In this document: positions 7,222 through 14,827 of the stretch, piece by piece | Numbering within the stretch: the first letter of the stretch is position 1 | Layout of the letters: the number at the start of each line of letters is the position of its first letter | DNA from: an uncultured Oscillospiraceae bacterium | Lineage (GTDB): Bacteria; Bacillota; Clostridia; Oscillospirales; Oscillospiraceae | Direction of reading: 5' to 3' | Assembly (NCBI GenBank): GCA_934636305.1 | Contig: CAKUAM010000035.1 | Coordinates: 1-19,764 of the forward strand | Length of the DNA: 19,764 nucleotides | Made by a program: the position numbers and the translations under genes | Notes under the pieces: generated by a model | What the model was told of the DNA's origin: nothing | Database searches by the model: none | The model's input: only the letters and a program-made list of their open reading frames with translations

Positions 7222-8589
7222 ATGCCGGCACATACCATCTCCTGTGCCGAGCAGCATGACCGTATGCTGCTGACACCCATTCCCAAGCTCATTTCCTCCC
7301 TGGCCGTGCCCACGGTGGCCAGCCAGCTGATCTCCGTATTTTATAATACTGCAGACACCTATTTTGTCTCCAAGCTCTCGACAAGCGCCTCCGCCGCAGT
7401 CGGCGTGGTCTTTTCCCTGATGTCCATCATCCAGGCCTTCGGCTACGGACTGAGCATGGGCGCAGGCTCACTCATCAGCGTCAGTCTTGGCGGCAATGAT
7501 ACCAAACGCGCCAACTGCATCGGCAGCAGCGCCTTTTTTGCTGCCATTGCGGTGGGGCTGTTCCTTCTGACCGGCGGCCTTGCCTCGCTGACGCCGCTCA
7601 TGCGTCTGCTTGGCTCCACTGAGACGATTCTTCCCTACTCCGTCTCCTACGCGCGCATCATCCTGCTTGCCGCGCCGGTCATGTGCGCCTCGTTCATTCT
7701 CAGCAGTATTCTGCGCGCAGAGGGCGAGGCCTCTCTTTCCATGTGGGGGCTGTGCACCGGCGGCTTACTGAACGTCGCGCTCGATCCGCTGCTCATCTTC
7801 GTTCTGGACATGGGCATTGCCGGCGCTGCTCTCGCCACAGCGCTCAGCCAGCTGATCAGCTTTCTGATCCTCGGCTTCTTTTTCCTCCGCGGGCGGAGCA
7901 TTGTAAGCATCCATATCCGCTCAGTCAGCCGCCATCCACGGGACTATTTCCGGATCGTCCTGACGGGCTTTCCCACCATCTGCCGGCAGGGCTTTGCCAG
8001 CCTGTCGTCCGCGCTTCTCAACAACGCGGCAGCCAGCTACTCCGACGCAGCTGTCGCTGCCCTGACAATTTCCAACAAGGTCTATCTGCTCATCCGCTCG
8101 ATCATCATCGGTATCGGGCAGGGTTTCCAGCCTGTGGCCGGATACAATTACGGCGCCGGCAGCAAAAAACGCACCCGCCAGGCCCTCTGGTTCTCCACAC
8201 TGCTTGGCACGCTGGTCTGCATACTCTGTGCCGCAGTCATTGCGCTGTTCCCCGCCCAGATCATGCATTTCTTCCGCGACGACGCAGAGGTCACGCGCAT
8301 CGGCTCGCAGGCTCTGCTGTACGCGTGCATGGTCATGCCGCTGATGGCGTATTCGACTTATGTCAACCAGCTTTATCAGTGCCTCGGCTTCCATCAGGCA
8401 GCAACGCTGCTGGCCAGCTGCCGCAACGGCCTGTTCTATGTTCCTCTCATCTGGCTGCTGCCGCGGCTGCTGGATCTGACCGGCGTGCAGATGAGCCAGC
8501 CGGCAGCAGATCTTCTGACGTTCGTCGTTTCGATTCCGTTTCAGATCTGGTTCTTCCGACACAAGCTGTCGGAGACTGCAAAAAAGTAA
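7222..8589 (+). CDS. MATE-family multidrug/cation antiporter
   Basis: This 455-residue integral membrane protein has about 12 hydrophobic segments arranged as two related halves. The N-terminal motif (PIPKLISSLAVPTVASQLIS, then YNTADTYFVSKL) and the second-half motifs (FPTICRQGFASLSSALLNN; GIGQGFQPVAGYNYGAGSKK) are typical of DinF/NorM-like MATE transporters. These proteins export organic cations or drugs, or other small metabolites, using a sodium or proton gradient. The substrate cannot be predicted. I chose the ATG at 7222 because GTGAGG lies 6 bases before it. The GTG at 7210 overlaps that ribosome site and would add only four residues. The gene is single, with its own promoter, and ends at a terminator shared with phoU. 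Confidence 0.93.
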   Translation: MPAHTISCAEQHDRMLLTPIPKLISSLAVPTVASQLISVFYNTADTYFVSKLSTSASAAVGVVFSLMSIIQAFGYGLSMGAGSLISVSLGGNDTKRANCIGSSAFFAAIAVGLFLLTGGLASLTPLMRLLGSTETILPYSVSYARIILLAAPVMCASFILSSILRAEGEASLSMWGLCTGGLLNVALDPLLIFVLDMGIAGAALATALSQLISFLILGFFFLRGRSIVSIHIRSVSRHPRDYFRIVLTGFPTICRQGFASLSSALLNNAAASYSDAAVAALTISNKVYLLIRSIIIGIGQGFQPVAGYNYGAGSKKRTRQALWFSTLLGTLVCILCAAVIALFPAQIMHFFRDDAEVTRIGSQALLYACMVMPLMAYSTYVNQLYQCLGFHQAATLLASCRNGLFYVPLIWLLPRLLDLTGVQMSQPAADLLTFVVSIPFQIWFFRHKLSETAKK

Positions 8590-8700
8590 ACATTGCTGAT
8601 AGATATCAAAAACAGGGCGCTTCTGACGCGCTGCCGGAGGCTGGACATGCTGATACATCCCCCTCTGTTGGACCAGACACAGACGTTCTTTCTCGCAAAA

Positions 8701-8742
8701 CAATCCGACTGTCGGTAGAAACCGGCAGTCGGATTGTTTTTT
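8701..8742. terminator. Bidirectional terminator between the MATE gene and phoU
   Basis: Arms 8701-8716 and 8721-8736 are complementary over 16 bases with one wobble pair around the loop AGAA. A T run (8737-8742) follows on the plus side and AAAA (8697-8700) precedes, giving UUUU on the minus strand. It can end both converging transcripts. The 110 bases before it (8590-8700) hold nothing I recognise. Confidence 0.9.
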
Positions 8743-8753
8743 ATCCTTTTGAT

Positions 8754-9413
8754 TTATTCGTATTCTATGCCATCATGCTTATGCACGCCCGTGACGGAAA
8801 ACTCCACCCACTCAGAAAGGTTTACCGCATGGTCGCCGATACGCTCGAAATACTTGGCGATCATCAACAGATCCAGCGCGACCTCACCCTGCGCCGGCTC
8901 CCTCGCAATCGCCGAAATGAGCGCCTGCTTGACCGCCTTAAAATCCTCGTCAACCAGATCGTCCTGCCCCGCGACAGAGCGCGCCAGATATACATCGCGC
9001 TTCACATAGGCATCGACGCTCTGCGTAACCATCGCACTCGCCTGCTGCGCCATCCGGCAGACCAGCGTACAGTCAAATGTGTTATGACTGAGGAAAAACG
9101 GGATGATCTCCGCAATGTCAGCGGCCTGATCGCCAATGCGCTCCATATCCGTAATCATTTTGAGTGCCGCAGAAATCTGCCGCAGATCGCGGGCCACGGG
9201 CTGCTGCTGCAGAAGCAGCTTCAGGCACAGCGCCTCGATGGTGCGCTCCTGCTCGTTTGTCTGCTCCTCGAACTCGGACACCGGCGCCGCCCTGGAAATG
9301 TCCTGCTCCTCCAGCGCCTGCGCGGCAAGACTGATTGCCCTGGCACACGTTGCCCCCATCTGCACCAGCTCGTCATTGAGTGTCGCCAGCTGCTGGTCAA
9401 ATTTGCTTCTCAT
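8754..9413 (-). CDS. phoU: Phosphate uptake regulator PhoU
   Basis: This 219-residue all-helical protein, predicted cytoplasmic, has the two-repeat PhoU layout. It carries repeat motifs QPVARDLRQISAALKMITDM-ERIGDQA in the first half and the matching LLMIAKYFERIGDHAVNL near the C-terminus (E/D-R-I-G-D-H metal-cluster signature). PhoU links the state of the Pst transporter to the PhoR sensor kinase and restrains phosphate uptake. It is the last gene of the pst operon. Its ATG overlaps the pstB stop by one base (TAATG), a sign of translational coupling. No phoR or phoB/phoP gene is in the window. Confidence 0.95.
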   Translation of the reverse strand: MRSKFDQQLATLNDELVQMGATCARAISLAAQALEEQDISRAAPVSEFEEQTNEQERTIEALCLKLLLQQQPVARDLRQISAALKMITDMERIGDQAADIAEIIPFFLSHNTFDCTLVCRMAQQASAMVTQSVDAYVKRDVYLARSVAGQDDLVDEDFKAVKQALISAIAREPAQGEVALDLLMIAKYFERIGDHAVNLSEWVEFSVTGVHKHDGIEYE

Positions 9414-10168
9414 TATCCGAACCTCCCGGTAATGTAGTCCTCGGTGCGCTTTTCCTTCGGCTGGTAGAACAGCCGCTGCGTGTCGTCATACTCAATGAGC
9501 TCACCAAGCAGGAAGAACGCAGTCCTGTCGGAAATGCGCAGCGCCTGCTGCATGTTATGGGTCACAATAATAATGGTATACTGCTCCTTGAGCTGTGTCG
9601 CAAGCTCCTCGATCTTGGACGTGGAAATAGGGTCGAGCGCGCTTGTCGGCTCATCCATCAGCAGCACCTTCGGCTCGACGGCCAGTGCACGCGCAATGCA
9701 GAGTCTCTGCTGCTGGCCGCCGGAGAGGCCCAGCGCGCTCTTTTTGAGCCGGTCCTTCACCTCATCCCAGATGGCAGCGCCGCGCAGAGATTTTTCCACA
9801 AGCTCGTCAAGCTGTTCCTTCTTTTTGATGCCATGCGTCCTGGGACCATAGGCAATATTATCGTAAATGCTCATGGGAAAGGGGTTTGGCTTCTGGAACA
9901 CCATGCCGATCTCGCGCCGCAGCGCATTGACATCCACCCCCGGTGCAAAGATATCCTGGCCGTTATACTGGACGCTTCCCTCAATCCGCACGTTCGGCAC
10001 AAGGTCATTCATGCGGTCAAGCGTCTTGAGAAACGTGGACTTGCCGCAGCCGGACGGACCAATGAGCGCAGTGATGCTCTTTTCCTGAATATCCATGGAC
10101 ACGGATTTCAGCGCCTTTGTCTGTCCATACCACAGACAAAGATCCTTTACCGTAATAATTTGATTCAT
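9413..10168 (-). CDS. pstB: Phosphate ABC transporter ATP-binding protein PstB
   Basis: This 251-residue ATPase has Walker [10 protein letters not shown] (37-45), Q-loop FQK (91-93), the signature LSGGQQQR (148-155) and Walker B VLLMDEP (168-174, with catalytic Glu173). It also has the PstB-specific segments [17 protein letters not shown] and [16 protein letters not shown]. It powers phosphate import through PstCA. The start ATG overlaps the stop of the upstream kinase gene in an ATGA, and an AAAGGA ribosome site lies inside that gene. Length is normal for the family. Confidence 0.97.
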   Translation of the reverse strand: MNQIITVKDLCLWYGQTKALKSVSMDIQEKSITALIGPSGCGKSTFLKTLDRMNDLVPNVRIEGSVQYNGQDIFAPGVDVNALRREIGMVFQKPNPFPMSIYDNIAYGPRTHGIKKKEQLDELVEKSLRGAAIWDEVKDRLKKSALGLSGGQQQRLCIARALAVEPKVLLMDEPTSALDPISTSKIEELATQLKEQYTIIIVTHNMQQALRISDRTAFFLLGELIEYDDTQRLFYQPKEKRTEDYITGRFG

Positions 10169-10980
10169 GTACGTTTTCCTTTCAATACCGGTTCAAACGC
10201 CAGGCCGTACCAGTGGCCCGGCTGCCGTCTGGCCGTTTCCTGAATGCAGCTGTCACAGAACTCTGCGGCATTAATAAGTGCCTGCTGCATGCTCCGGCCG
10301 CAGAGCAGCTCTCCGCACAGCGCCGCAGAAAATACATCGCCTGCACCGTGGAGCGTCAGCTCCAGCCGCTTGTTCTGCACGCGGCTGATCTGTCCGTCAA
10401 GTCTTGCCAGATACCCGATGGTATCTGCCGTGCCCACACTTGTGAGAATCACATTTTTGACCTGCTGCGCGTAAAGAAGCGTATAATCATCGCTTGAAAC
10501 CGCCATTCCGGCCAGCAGCGCAGCCTCGGTGCGGTTGGGGGTGATCAGATCCGCCAGGCTGCACAGCTCCCGCATGGCATCGACATGCGCATCGGAAAAG
10601 CCCACATAAAGACGCCCCTGATCTCCCAGCACCGGATCAACCAGAACCAGCGTCCCGGGCTCTGCAAAGCTCCGGATAAACTCCGCAGCTAGCTGGATCT
10701 GCTGCACCGAGCAGCAGTAGCCTGTGGCAATGCAGTCAAACTGGATGCCGATTTGTTTCCAGTGCGCGGCAAATGCCTTCATATTCTGCGTCATGTCCTG
10801 CACAACATAGCCGGTAAATTCACCGGTGTGGGTGGACAGCACCGCCGTCGGCAGCGGCACGGCCTCCACCCCGTAGCTGGCCAGGATCGGCATAACCACG
10901 CTCAAAGAGCAGCTTCCGAAACAGGACAGATCACTGATGAGCGCGGCCCGCTTCAGCCCGCTTCCATTCACCGGCTTCAT
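10165..10980 (-). CDS. Pyridoxamine/pyridoxal kinase-like protein (ribokinase superfamily) inside the pst operon
   Basis: This 271-residue protein, predicted cytoplasmic, matches Gram-positive pyridoxamine kinases. The start of the domain reads [20 protein letters not shown], followed by [17 protein letters not shown] (43-59), the metal/phosphate segment DPVLGDQG (115-122), TPNRTEA (147-153) and the anion-hole motif GAGD (212-215) with Asp215 as likely base. The family phosphorylates pyridoxal, pyridoxine or pyridoxamine with ATP in the vitamin B6 salvage pathway. What is odd is its place: it sits between pstA and pstB, overlapping each by four bases (ATGA at 10977-10980 and 10165-10168). It is therefore translated as part of the phosphate operon. 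It could act on another small alcohol substrate, but the motifs favour B6 vitamers. Confidence 0.85.
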   Translation of the reverse strand: MKPVNGSGLKRAALISDLSCFGSCSLSVVMPILASYGVEAVPLPTAVLSTHTGEFTGYVVQDMTQNMKAFAAHWKQIGIQFDCIATGYCCSVQQIQLAAEFIRSFAEPGTLVLVDPVLGDQGRLYVGFSDAHVDAMRELCSLADLITPNRTEAALLAGMAVSSDDYTLLYAQQVKNVILTSVGTADTIGYLARLDGQISRVQNKRLELTLHGAGDVFSAALCGELLCGRSMQQALINAAEFCDSCIQETARRQPGHWYGLAFEPVLKGKRT

Positions 10981-11840
10981 TGTGCGCTCCGTTTCTGGAT
11001 CTGCCGGCCCACGAGGCTTGCAGCCAGGTTAATCAGCAGCGTCAGGATCATGAGGATGGCCGCAATGGCAAATGCCACCTCAAACTCCCCCTCCTCCTTG
11101 GCATAGGCATAGAGTGCAACGGTCAGTGTCGCACCCGGGCTGGTCAGGCCGATCACCAGCTTATTGAGCGTATGGGCAAAGCCCGCCGTAAACAAAAGCG
11201 CCGCCGATTCCCCCAGAATCCGCCCGGCAGAGAGAATGCAGCCGGTCACAATGCCGTCAATGCAGCCTGGCAGCACCACCGTGCGCACCACGCGCCACTT
11301 GCCGGCGCCAAGGCCAAACGCCCCCTCCCGGTAGCTCTGCGGCACGGTGCGCAGGCTCTCCTGCGTGGTGCGCAGCACCGTCGGCAGATTCATAACGACA
11401 AGCGTGAGCGCGCCGGCAAGCAGGCTCGTTTTCATGCCGAGAAGCTCACAGAAAAACAGCATGCCTACAAGGCCATAAATGATTGACGGAATGCCGGAGA
11501 GCGTCTCTGCGGCGTATTCGATGACTGCAACCAGCTTCTTATTCTGCGCATATTCCGTCAGATAGACCGCAGCGCCGACGCCAAGCGGCAGCACAATGAG
11601 CAGTGATGCCATCAGAATCTGCAGCGTATTGAGGATATCCGGCCAGATGCCGATCTCGCCGGAGACATAGCTTGGCTTGGTGGACAGCAGCTTCCAGGTG
11701 ATATTCGGCAGACCCTTATAGAGCACATATCCGATCATGAACAGTACCAGTGCCGCTGTCAGTGACGCTGCCAGCACCAGAAGCACACGCATCACCGCAA
11801 TATAGGCCCGGCGGGGGCCGGAAAGCTTTTCCTGCAGCAT
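10977..11840 (-). CDS. pstA: Phosphate ABC transporter permease PstA
   Basis: This 287-residue membrane protein has about six transmembrane segments. It contains a PstA-type ABC-coupling (EAA) loop at about 172-200 (EGAFGLGAGKWRVVRTVVLP) and the conserved GIPSIIYGLVGMLFF segment (117-130). With PstC it forms the phosphate channel. It starts one base after the pstC stop (TGATATG) and its stop overlaps the start of the kinase gene. The paired GIPSxxYGLVGM motif also occurs in PstC, as expected for the related permeases. Confidence 0.95.
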   Translation of the reverse strand: MLQEKLSGPRRAYIAVMRVLLVLAASLTAALVLFMIGYVLYKGLPNITWKLLSTKPSYVSGEIGIWPDILNTLQILMASLLIVLPLGVGAAVYLTEYAQNKKLVAVIEYAAETLSGIPSIIYGLVGMLFFCELLGMKTSLLAGALTLVVMNLPTVLRTTQESLRTVPQSYREGAFGLGAGKWRVVRTVVLPGCIDGIVTGCILSAGRILGESAALLFTAGFAHTLNKLVIGLTSPGATLTVALYAYAKEEGEFEVAFAIAAILMILTLLINLAASLVGRQIQKRSAQ

Positions 11841-11841
11841 A

Positions 11842-12711
11842 TCAGCCCTGCTCCTTTCTGTGCTTGAACAGCAGATTCATTGCCGCGTTGATGAGCATGA
11901 TAAACAGATACAGCACCAGCGCGATGGAAAACAGCGCCTGCCGCTGCAGGCCGGAGGAATACGACATTTCACTGGCAACCGCCGTAGTGAGAAAGCGTAC
12001 GCTCTGAAACAGCGACGGCATGTTGGGTGCGTTGCCGGAGACCATCATGACCGCCATTGCCTCGCCGATTGCGCGGCCCACGCCGAGCACGACTGCCGCG
12101 GCAATGCCGCTCCTGGCTGCCGGCGCGGATACGCGGAACCAGGTTTCCACCGGCGTTGCACCAAGCGCCAGCGACGCGTCCTCATACTCCTTTGGCACCG
12201 CGTCAAGCGCGTTGACCGATACCTTGATGATGGACGGCAGGATCATAATGGCCAGAACGATCATGGCCGCCAGCAGGCTTGCGCCGTCCGGCACATGGAA
12301 AAGCTTCCGGATCCCCGGCACCAGCACCAGCATGCCGACCAGGCCATACACAACCGACGGAATGCCAGCCAGCAGACTGACCGCTGACTCCACGACCACG
12401 CGCACCCGCCTCGGTGCCATCTTCGACAGATACACCGCCGTCAGAAAGCCAATCGGTACGCCGATGACAATCGCGCCGCAGGTGCCATAGATACTCGTCA
12501 GGATAAACGGCAGAATGCCGAATTTCGCGTCTGCCGCCGTCGAAGCCCACTGGGCGCCGAACAGGAACTTCCCAAGCCCGATTTTCCCGATGGCCGGCAG
12601 GCCGGAGATGACAAGATAAACCGTAATCAGCAGCACGCAGCCGACTGTCACAAGCCCTAGTAAGAGGAAGACGCCGTGAACGACGTCTTCCATTGTTTTT
12701 CTGCGTTTCAT
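11842..12711 (-). CDS. pstC: Phosphate ABC transporter permease PstC
   Basis: This 289-residue membrane protein has about six transmembrane segments. The segment GIPSVVYGLVGMLVLVPGIR (116-135), the coupling loop at about 178-205 (DASLALGATPVETWFRVSAP) and GVGRAIGEAMAVMMVSGN are diagnostic for PstC rather than PstA. It partners PstA in phosphate translocation. The start at 12711 follows the pstS stop by three bases. No clear ribosome site lies upstream, so translation probably depends on coupling to pstS. An internal ATG at 12693 would shorten it by six residues. Confidence 0.94.
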   Translation of the reverse strand: MKRRKTMEDVVHGVFLLLGLVTVGCVLLITVYLVISGLPAIGKIGLGKFLFGAQWASTAADAKFGILPFILTSIYGTCGAIVIGVPIGFLTAVYLSKMAPRRVRVVVESAVSLLAGIPSVVYGLVGMLVLVPGIRKLFHVPDGASLLAAMIVLAIMILPSIIKVSVNALDAVPKEYEDASLALGATPVETWFRVSAPAARSGIAAAVVLGVGRAIGEAMAVMMVSGNAPNMPSLFQSVRFLTTAVASEMSYSSGLQRQALFSIALVLYLFIMLINAAMNLLFKHRKEQG

Positions 12712-12714
12712 AGG

Positions 12715-13524
12715 TCAGTGGATTGCAACTGCGCCGGCCGTGGTGATGTACTGTGCAGCCTCAGAGCTCAGCGCAAAGTCGAAGAACTTCTGTGCATTGT
12801 CGGAGAGCTTTTCGCCGGTCTTGGTCACAAGGACGAACGGGCGCTGGATCACGTAGCTGCCATCCTTGACAGTTTCTTCCGTCGGGGTCACGCCGCCAAC
12901 CTGCAGAGCCTTGACATTGTCCTTGAGCGCAGCCAGGGAGGCATAGCCGATGGCGTCCGGGTTCTGGGAGACGGTGGTGATGACGTCGCCGGTGGAGGTC
13001 AGCTCCTGCCGGTACTGGCAGGTGTCCTTGGTGCCGGTGATGGACTCGAAGCCATCGCGCGTACCGGAGCCGGCCTCACGGCCAATGAGAACGATCTCTG
13101 CATCGTTGCCGCCAACCTCAGACCAGTTGGTGATCGTGCCGGTGTAGATATCGGCAATCTGCTCAACCGTCAGATCCGAAACGGGGTTCTCGGGATTTAC
13201 GATCATGGCAATGCCGTCCAGGGCAACAACCGTTTCGGTCAGTGTCGCCTTTTCCTCATCCTTCAGCGAGCGGCTGGAAAGGCCGATATCGCAGCGTCCT
13301 TCGGAAACGGCCTGGATGCCGGAGCCGGAGCCGGTGGGGTTATAGGTTACGTCAATGCCTTCTTTTTCCTTGAACGCCTCGCCAAGCGTGCCGATCACCT
13401 TTTCCATGGAGGTGGAGCCGTCGGTCGTGACAGGCGCGGTATCCTTCTTTGCGCAGCCTGCAAACGTCAGAGCAGCAAGCGCAACTGCAAGCACAGTGGT
13501 CAATCCTTTGGTCATCTTTTTCAT
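12715..13524 (-). CDS. pstS: Phosphate-binding lipoprotein PstS
   Basis: This 269-residue lipoprotein has the lipobox TFAGC (Cys24). The mature part contains the phosphate-binding motifs DGSTSMEKV (35-43), the NPTGSGSGIQAV loop and GREAGSGTRDGFE. All are characteristic of the short Gram-positive PstS/SphX-like binding proteins. It captures phosphate outside the membrane and delivers it to PstCA. It is the first gene of the operon, with a strong GGAG ribosome site 9 bases before the ATG at 13524. Two 11-base direct repeats upstream (13600-13643) are likely regulatory. A second ATG three codons in is possible but less well placed. Confidence 0.95.
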   Translation of the reverse strand: MKKMTKGLTTVLAVALAALTFAGCAKKDTAPVTTDGSTSMEKVIGTLGEAFKEKEGIDVTYNPTGSGSGIQAVSEGRCDIGLSSRSLKDEEKATLTETVVALDGIAMIVNPENPVSDLTVEQIADIYTGTITNWSEVGGNDAEIVLIGREAGSGTRDGFESITGTKDTCQYRQELTSTGDVITTVSQNPDAIGYASLAALKDNVKALQVGGVTPTEETVKDGSYVIQRPFVLVTKTGEKLSDNAQKFFDFALSSEAAQYITTAGAVAIH

Positions 13525-13599
13525 CTTGATGATCTCCTTTCAATTTGTTTGACATCTTGTCTACGCTCAAGAGGATACTGCCAGCACCTAAAATGCAAA

Positions 13600-13643
13600 A
13601 GCACGTTTGTGTAAAACTTCTATCAAATTTTCAGCACGTTTGT
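13600..13643 (-). promoter_or_regulatory. Candidate Pho-type operator: two 11-base direct repeats upstream of pstS
   Basis: The sequence AGCACGTTTGT occurs at 13600-13610 and 13633-13643 (minus-strand ACAAACGTGCT). The repeats are exactly 33 bases apart, three helical turns. Minus-strand TTTTACA precedes each. Direct repeats with 11-base periodicity are how PhoB/PhoP-family regulators bind, and the downstream genes are pst. A TATCCT at 13577-13572 could be the -10. No convincing -35 is visible, as is usual for activator-dependent Pho promoters. Confidence 0.5.
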
Positions 13644-13652
13644 AAAATCAAG

Positions 13653-13686
13653 CAAAAACGCCTTCCCGGGTGGGAAGGCGTTTTTG
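13653..13686. terminator. Bidirectional-looking terminator after the PAP2 phosphatase gene
   Basis: Arms 13653-13667 and 13672-13686 are complementary over 15 bases around the loop GGGT. Runs of five A and five T form the outer ends, so U tracts follow on either strand. It starts three bases after the PAP2 stop (13690, minus strand) and separates that gene from the pst promoter region. Confidence 0.9.
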
Positions 13687-13689
13687 TAT

Positions 13690-14634
13690 TTACGCTTTTT
13701 TTGCTTTCTTTTCCTGCTTTGGCAGCGCTTCGCCGGAGGCAAAGGCCCAGATTTTATTGAAAAATGGCCGGTTGAAATAGAACAGCCATACGCCGACTGC
13801 GCCAAGTCCGATCGCCAAAAGCGAGGATACAGCCACATCCGACAGGAAATGCGCGCCCATATTGAGCCGCGTGAACGCGACCAGCAGCGTCCAGCCGGCG
13901 CCGATGGCCATGAACAGCTTTTCCTTGTCATGCAGGCGGCGATAGAGCGTGGGAATGAGGATCATCAGCATGGCGCACGCCGCGCATGCCGTATGGCCGG
14001 ACGGGAACGAGCGGAACTCATCCGAGGCAACGCCATCGGCAACGAGCTTTTTCTTGAGCGCAGTGCCCGCCTGCCACCAGTTGGAGAAGTAGCTCTCGTT
14101 GCCCGTGGCGACAATCAGACGCATGCGCGCGCGGCCCCAGGGCACCTTGATGACATTGATGAGAATCATAATCCCGACGCAGACAAAAATCACCGTACAG
14201 ATAAACCGCAGCAGCGTCTTTGTCTGGCACTCCCGTGTCAGAAACAAGAACGCGAACGCCGCCAGCACATCGACAAACACCGTCACCAGCAGCGCCACCG
14301 CCATCGGCAGCGCCGGGACATTGTCCGTCGCCTCGTGCACGGACAGGAAGATGCTTGCCAGCGTCAGGCAGATCCCGGCTGCGAGAAAAATTGTCCGCAG
14401 CTCCTTGCGGAACTGACCGCGCTTCACCGCGAGCAGCACCCCGCAGCTCGACAGCAGCGCAAAGGCCGGCAGCTCGCCGAATGCGGCAAAGAACTGCCCG
14501 AAGGAGCTCTCGTGCCCCGGGTACAGAAATTTCGAGATCGGCAGGTCAAAAAAGGAGCCCGCAATCAGCAGCACCAGCAGCACACCGGCCGCCAGCAGCG
14601 CACAGCGGGAATAGGTTCGCTTCAACTTTTTCAT
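13690..14634 (-). CDS. PAP2-superfamily membrane phosphatase
   Basis: This 314-residue polytopic membrane protein has the three PAP2 phosphatase motifs: KVPWGRAR (163-170), FPSGHT with the catalytic His214 (PSGH 211-214), and TRLNMGAHFLSD (255-266; Arg256, His262 nucleophile, Asp266). Such enzymes dephosphorylate lipid phosphates, for example undecaprenyl pyrophosphate or phosphatidic acid, usually at the outer membrane face. The exact substrate is unknown. Its position upstream of the pst operon on the same strand is suggestive of phosphate metabolism, but a terminator separates them. The ATG at 14634 is chosen because AGAGG lies 6-7 bases before it and a promoter lies just upstream. The frame stays open to 14829, but that extension would cross the promoter and the opposite gene's start. 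The C-terminus is lysine-rich. Confidence 0.9.
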   Translation of the reverse strand: MKKLKRTYSRCALLAAGVLLVLLIAGSFFDLPISKFLYPGHESSFGQFFAAFGELPAFALLSSCGVLLAVKRGQFRKELRTIFLAAGICLTLASIFLSVHEATDNVPALPMAVALLVTVFVDVLAAFAFLFLTRECQTKTLLRFICTVIFVCVGIMILINVIKVPWGRARMRLIVATGNESYFSNWWQAGTALKKKLVADGVASDEFRSFPSGHTACAACAMLMILIPTLYRRLHDKEKLFMAIGAGWTLLVAFTRLNMGAHFLSDVAVSSLLAIGLGAVGVWLFYFNRPFFNKIWAFASGEALPKQEKKAKKA

Positions 14635-14667
14635 AGAAAACCTCTTTTGTGAAAAAATGTAGTTTTT

Positions 14668-14696
14668 AGTATAGCATATCCCTGCAAAAAACTCAA
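14668..14696 (-). promoter_or_regulatory. Promoter of the PAP2 phosphatase gene
   Basis: On the minus strand TTGAGT (14696-14691) and TATACT (14673-14668) are 17 bases apart. This is a strong vegetative promoter about 34 bases before the ATG. Confidence 0.75.
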
Positions 14697-14697
14697 G

Positions 14698-14727
14698 TTG
14701 ACGCAGCGGCCCGCCGCATGCTATCAT
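14698..14727 (+). promoter_or_regulatory. Promoter of the FliB-like gene
   Basis: TTGACG (14698-14703) and TATCAT (14722-14727) are separated by 18 bases. Its -35 hexamer is one base away from the -35 of the divergent PAP2 promoter, so the two polymerases would compete. The leader to the ATG is about 93 bases, with no recognised riboswitch. Confidence 0.6.
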
Positions 14728-14827
14728 CGTTCGTGGTTTTCTGCATAACGCCCCGCAGCCCTTGCCGGATCTTCTGCAAAGGCCACGGGCACAAAACCAG
14801 ACCTTCCCCGGAAATGAGGCGATGTGC

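Noticed and set aside
7683..9437. Open frame of 584 codons on the plus strand across MATE and phoU
   Set aside because: It runs out of frame through the MATE gene, across the bidirectional terminator and antisense to phoU. It is a by-product of GC-rich codon use.
13646..13690. Hairpin at 13653-13686 considered as an attenuator of the pst operon
   Set aside because: It lies upstream of the likely pst promoter and directly after the PAP2 stop, so it is best read as the PAP2 terminator.
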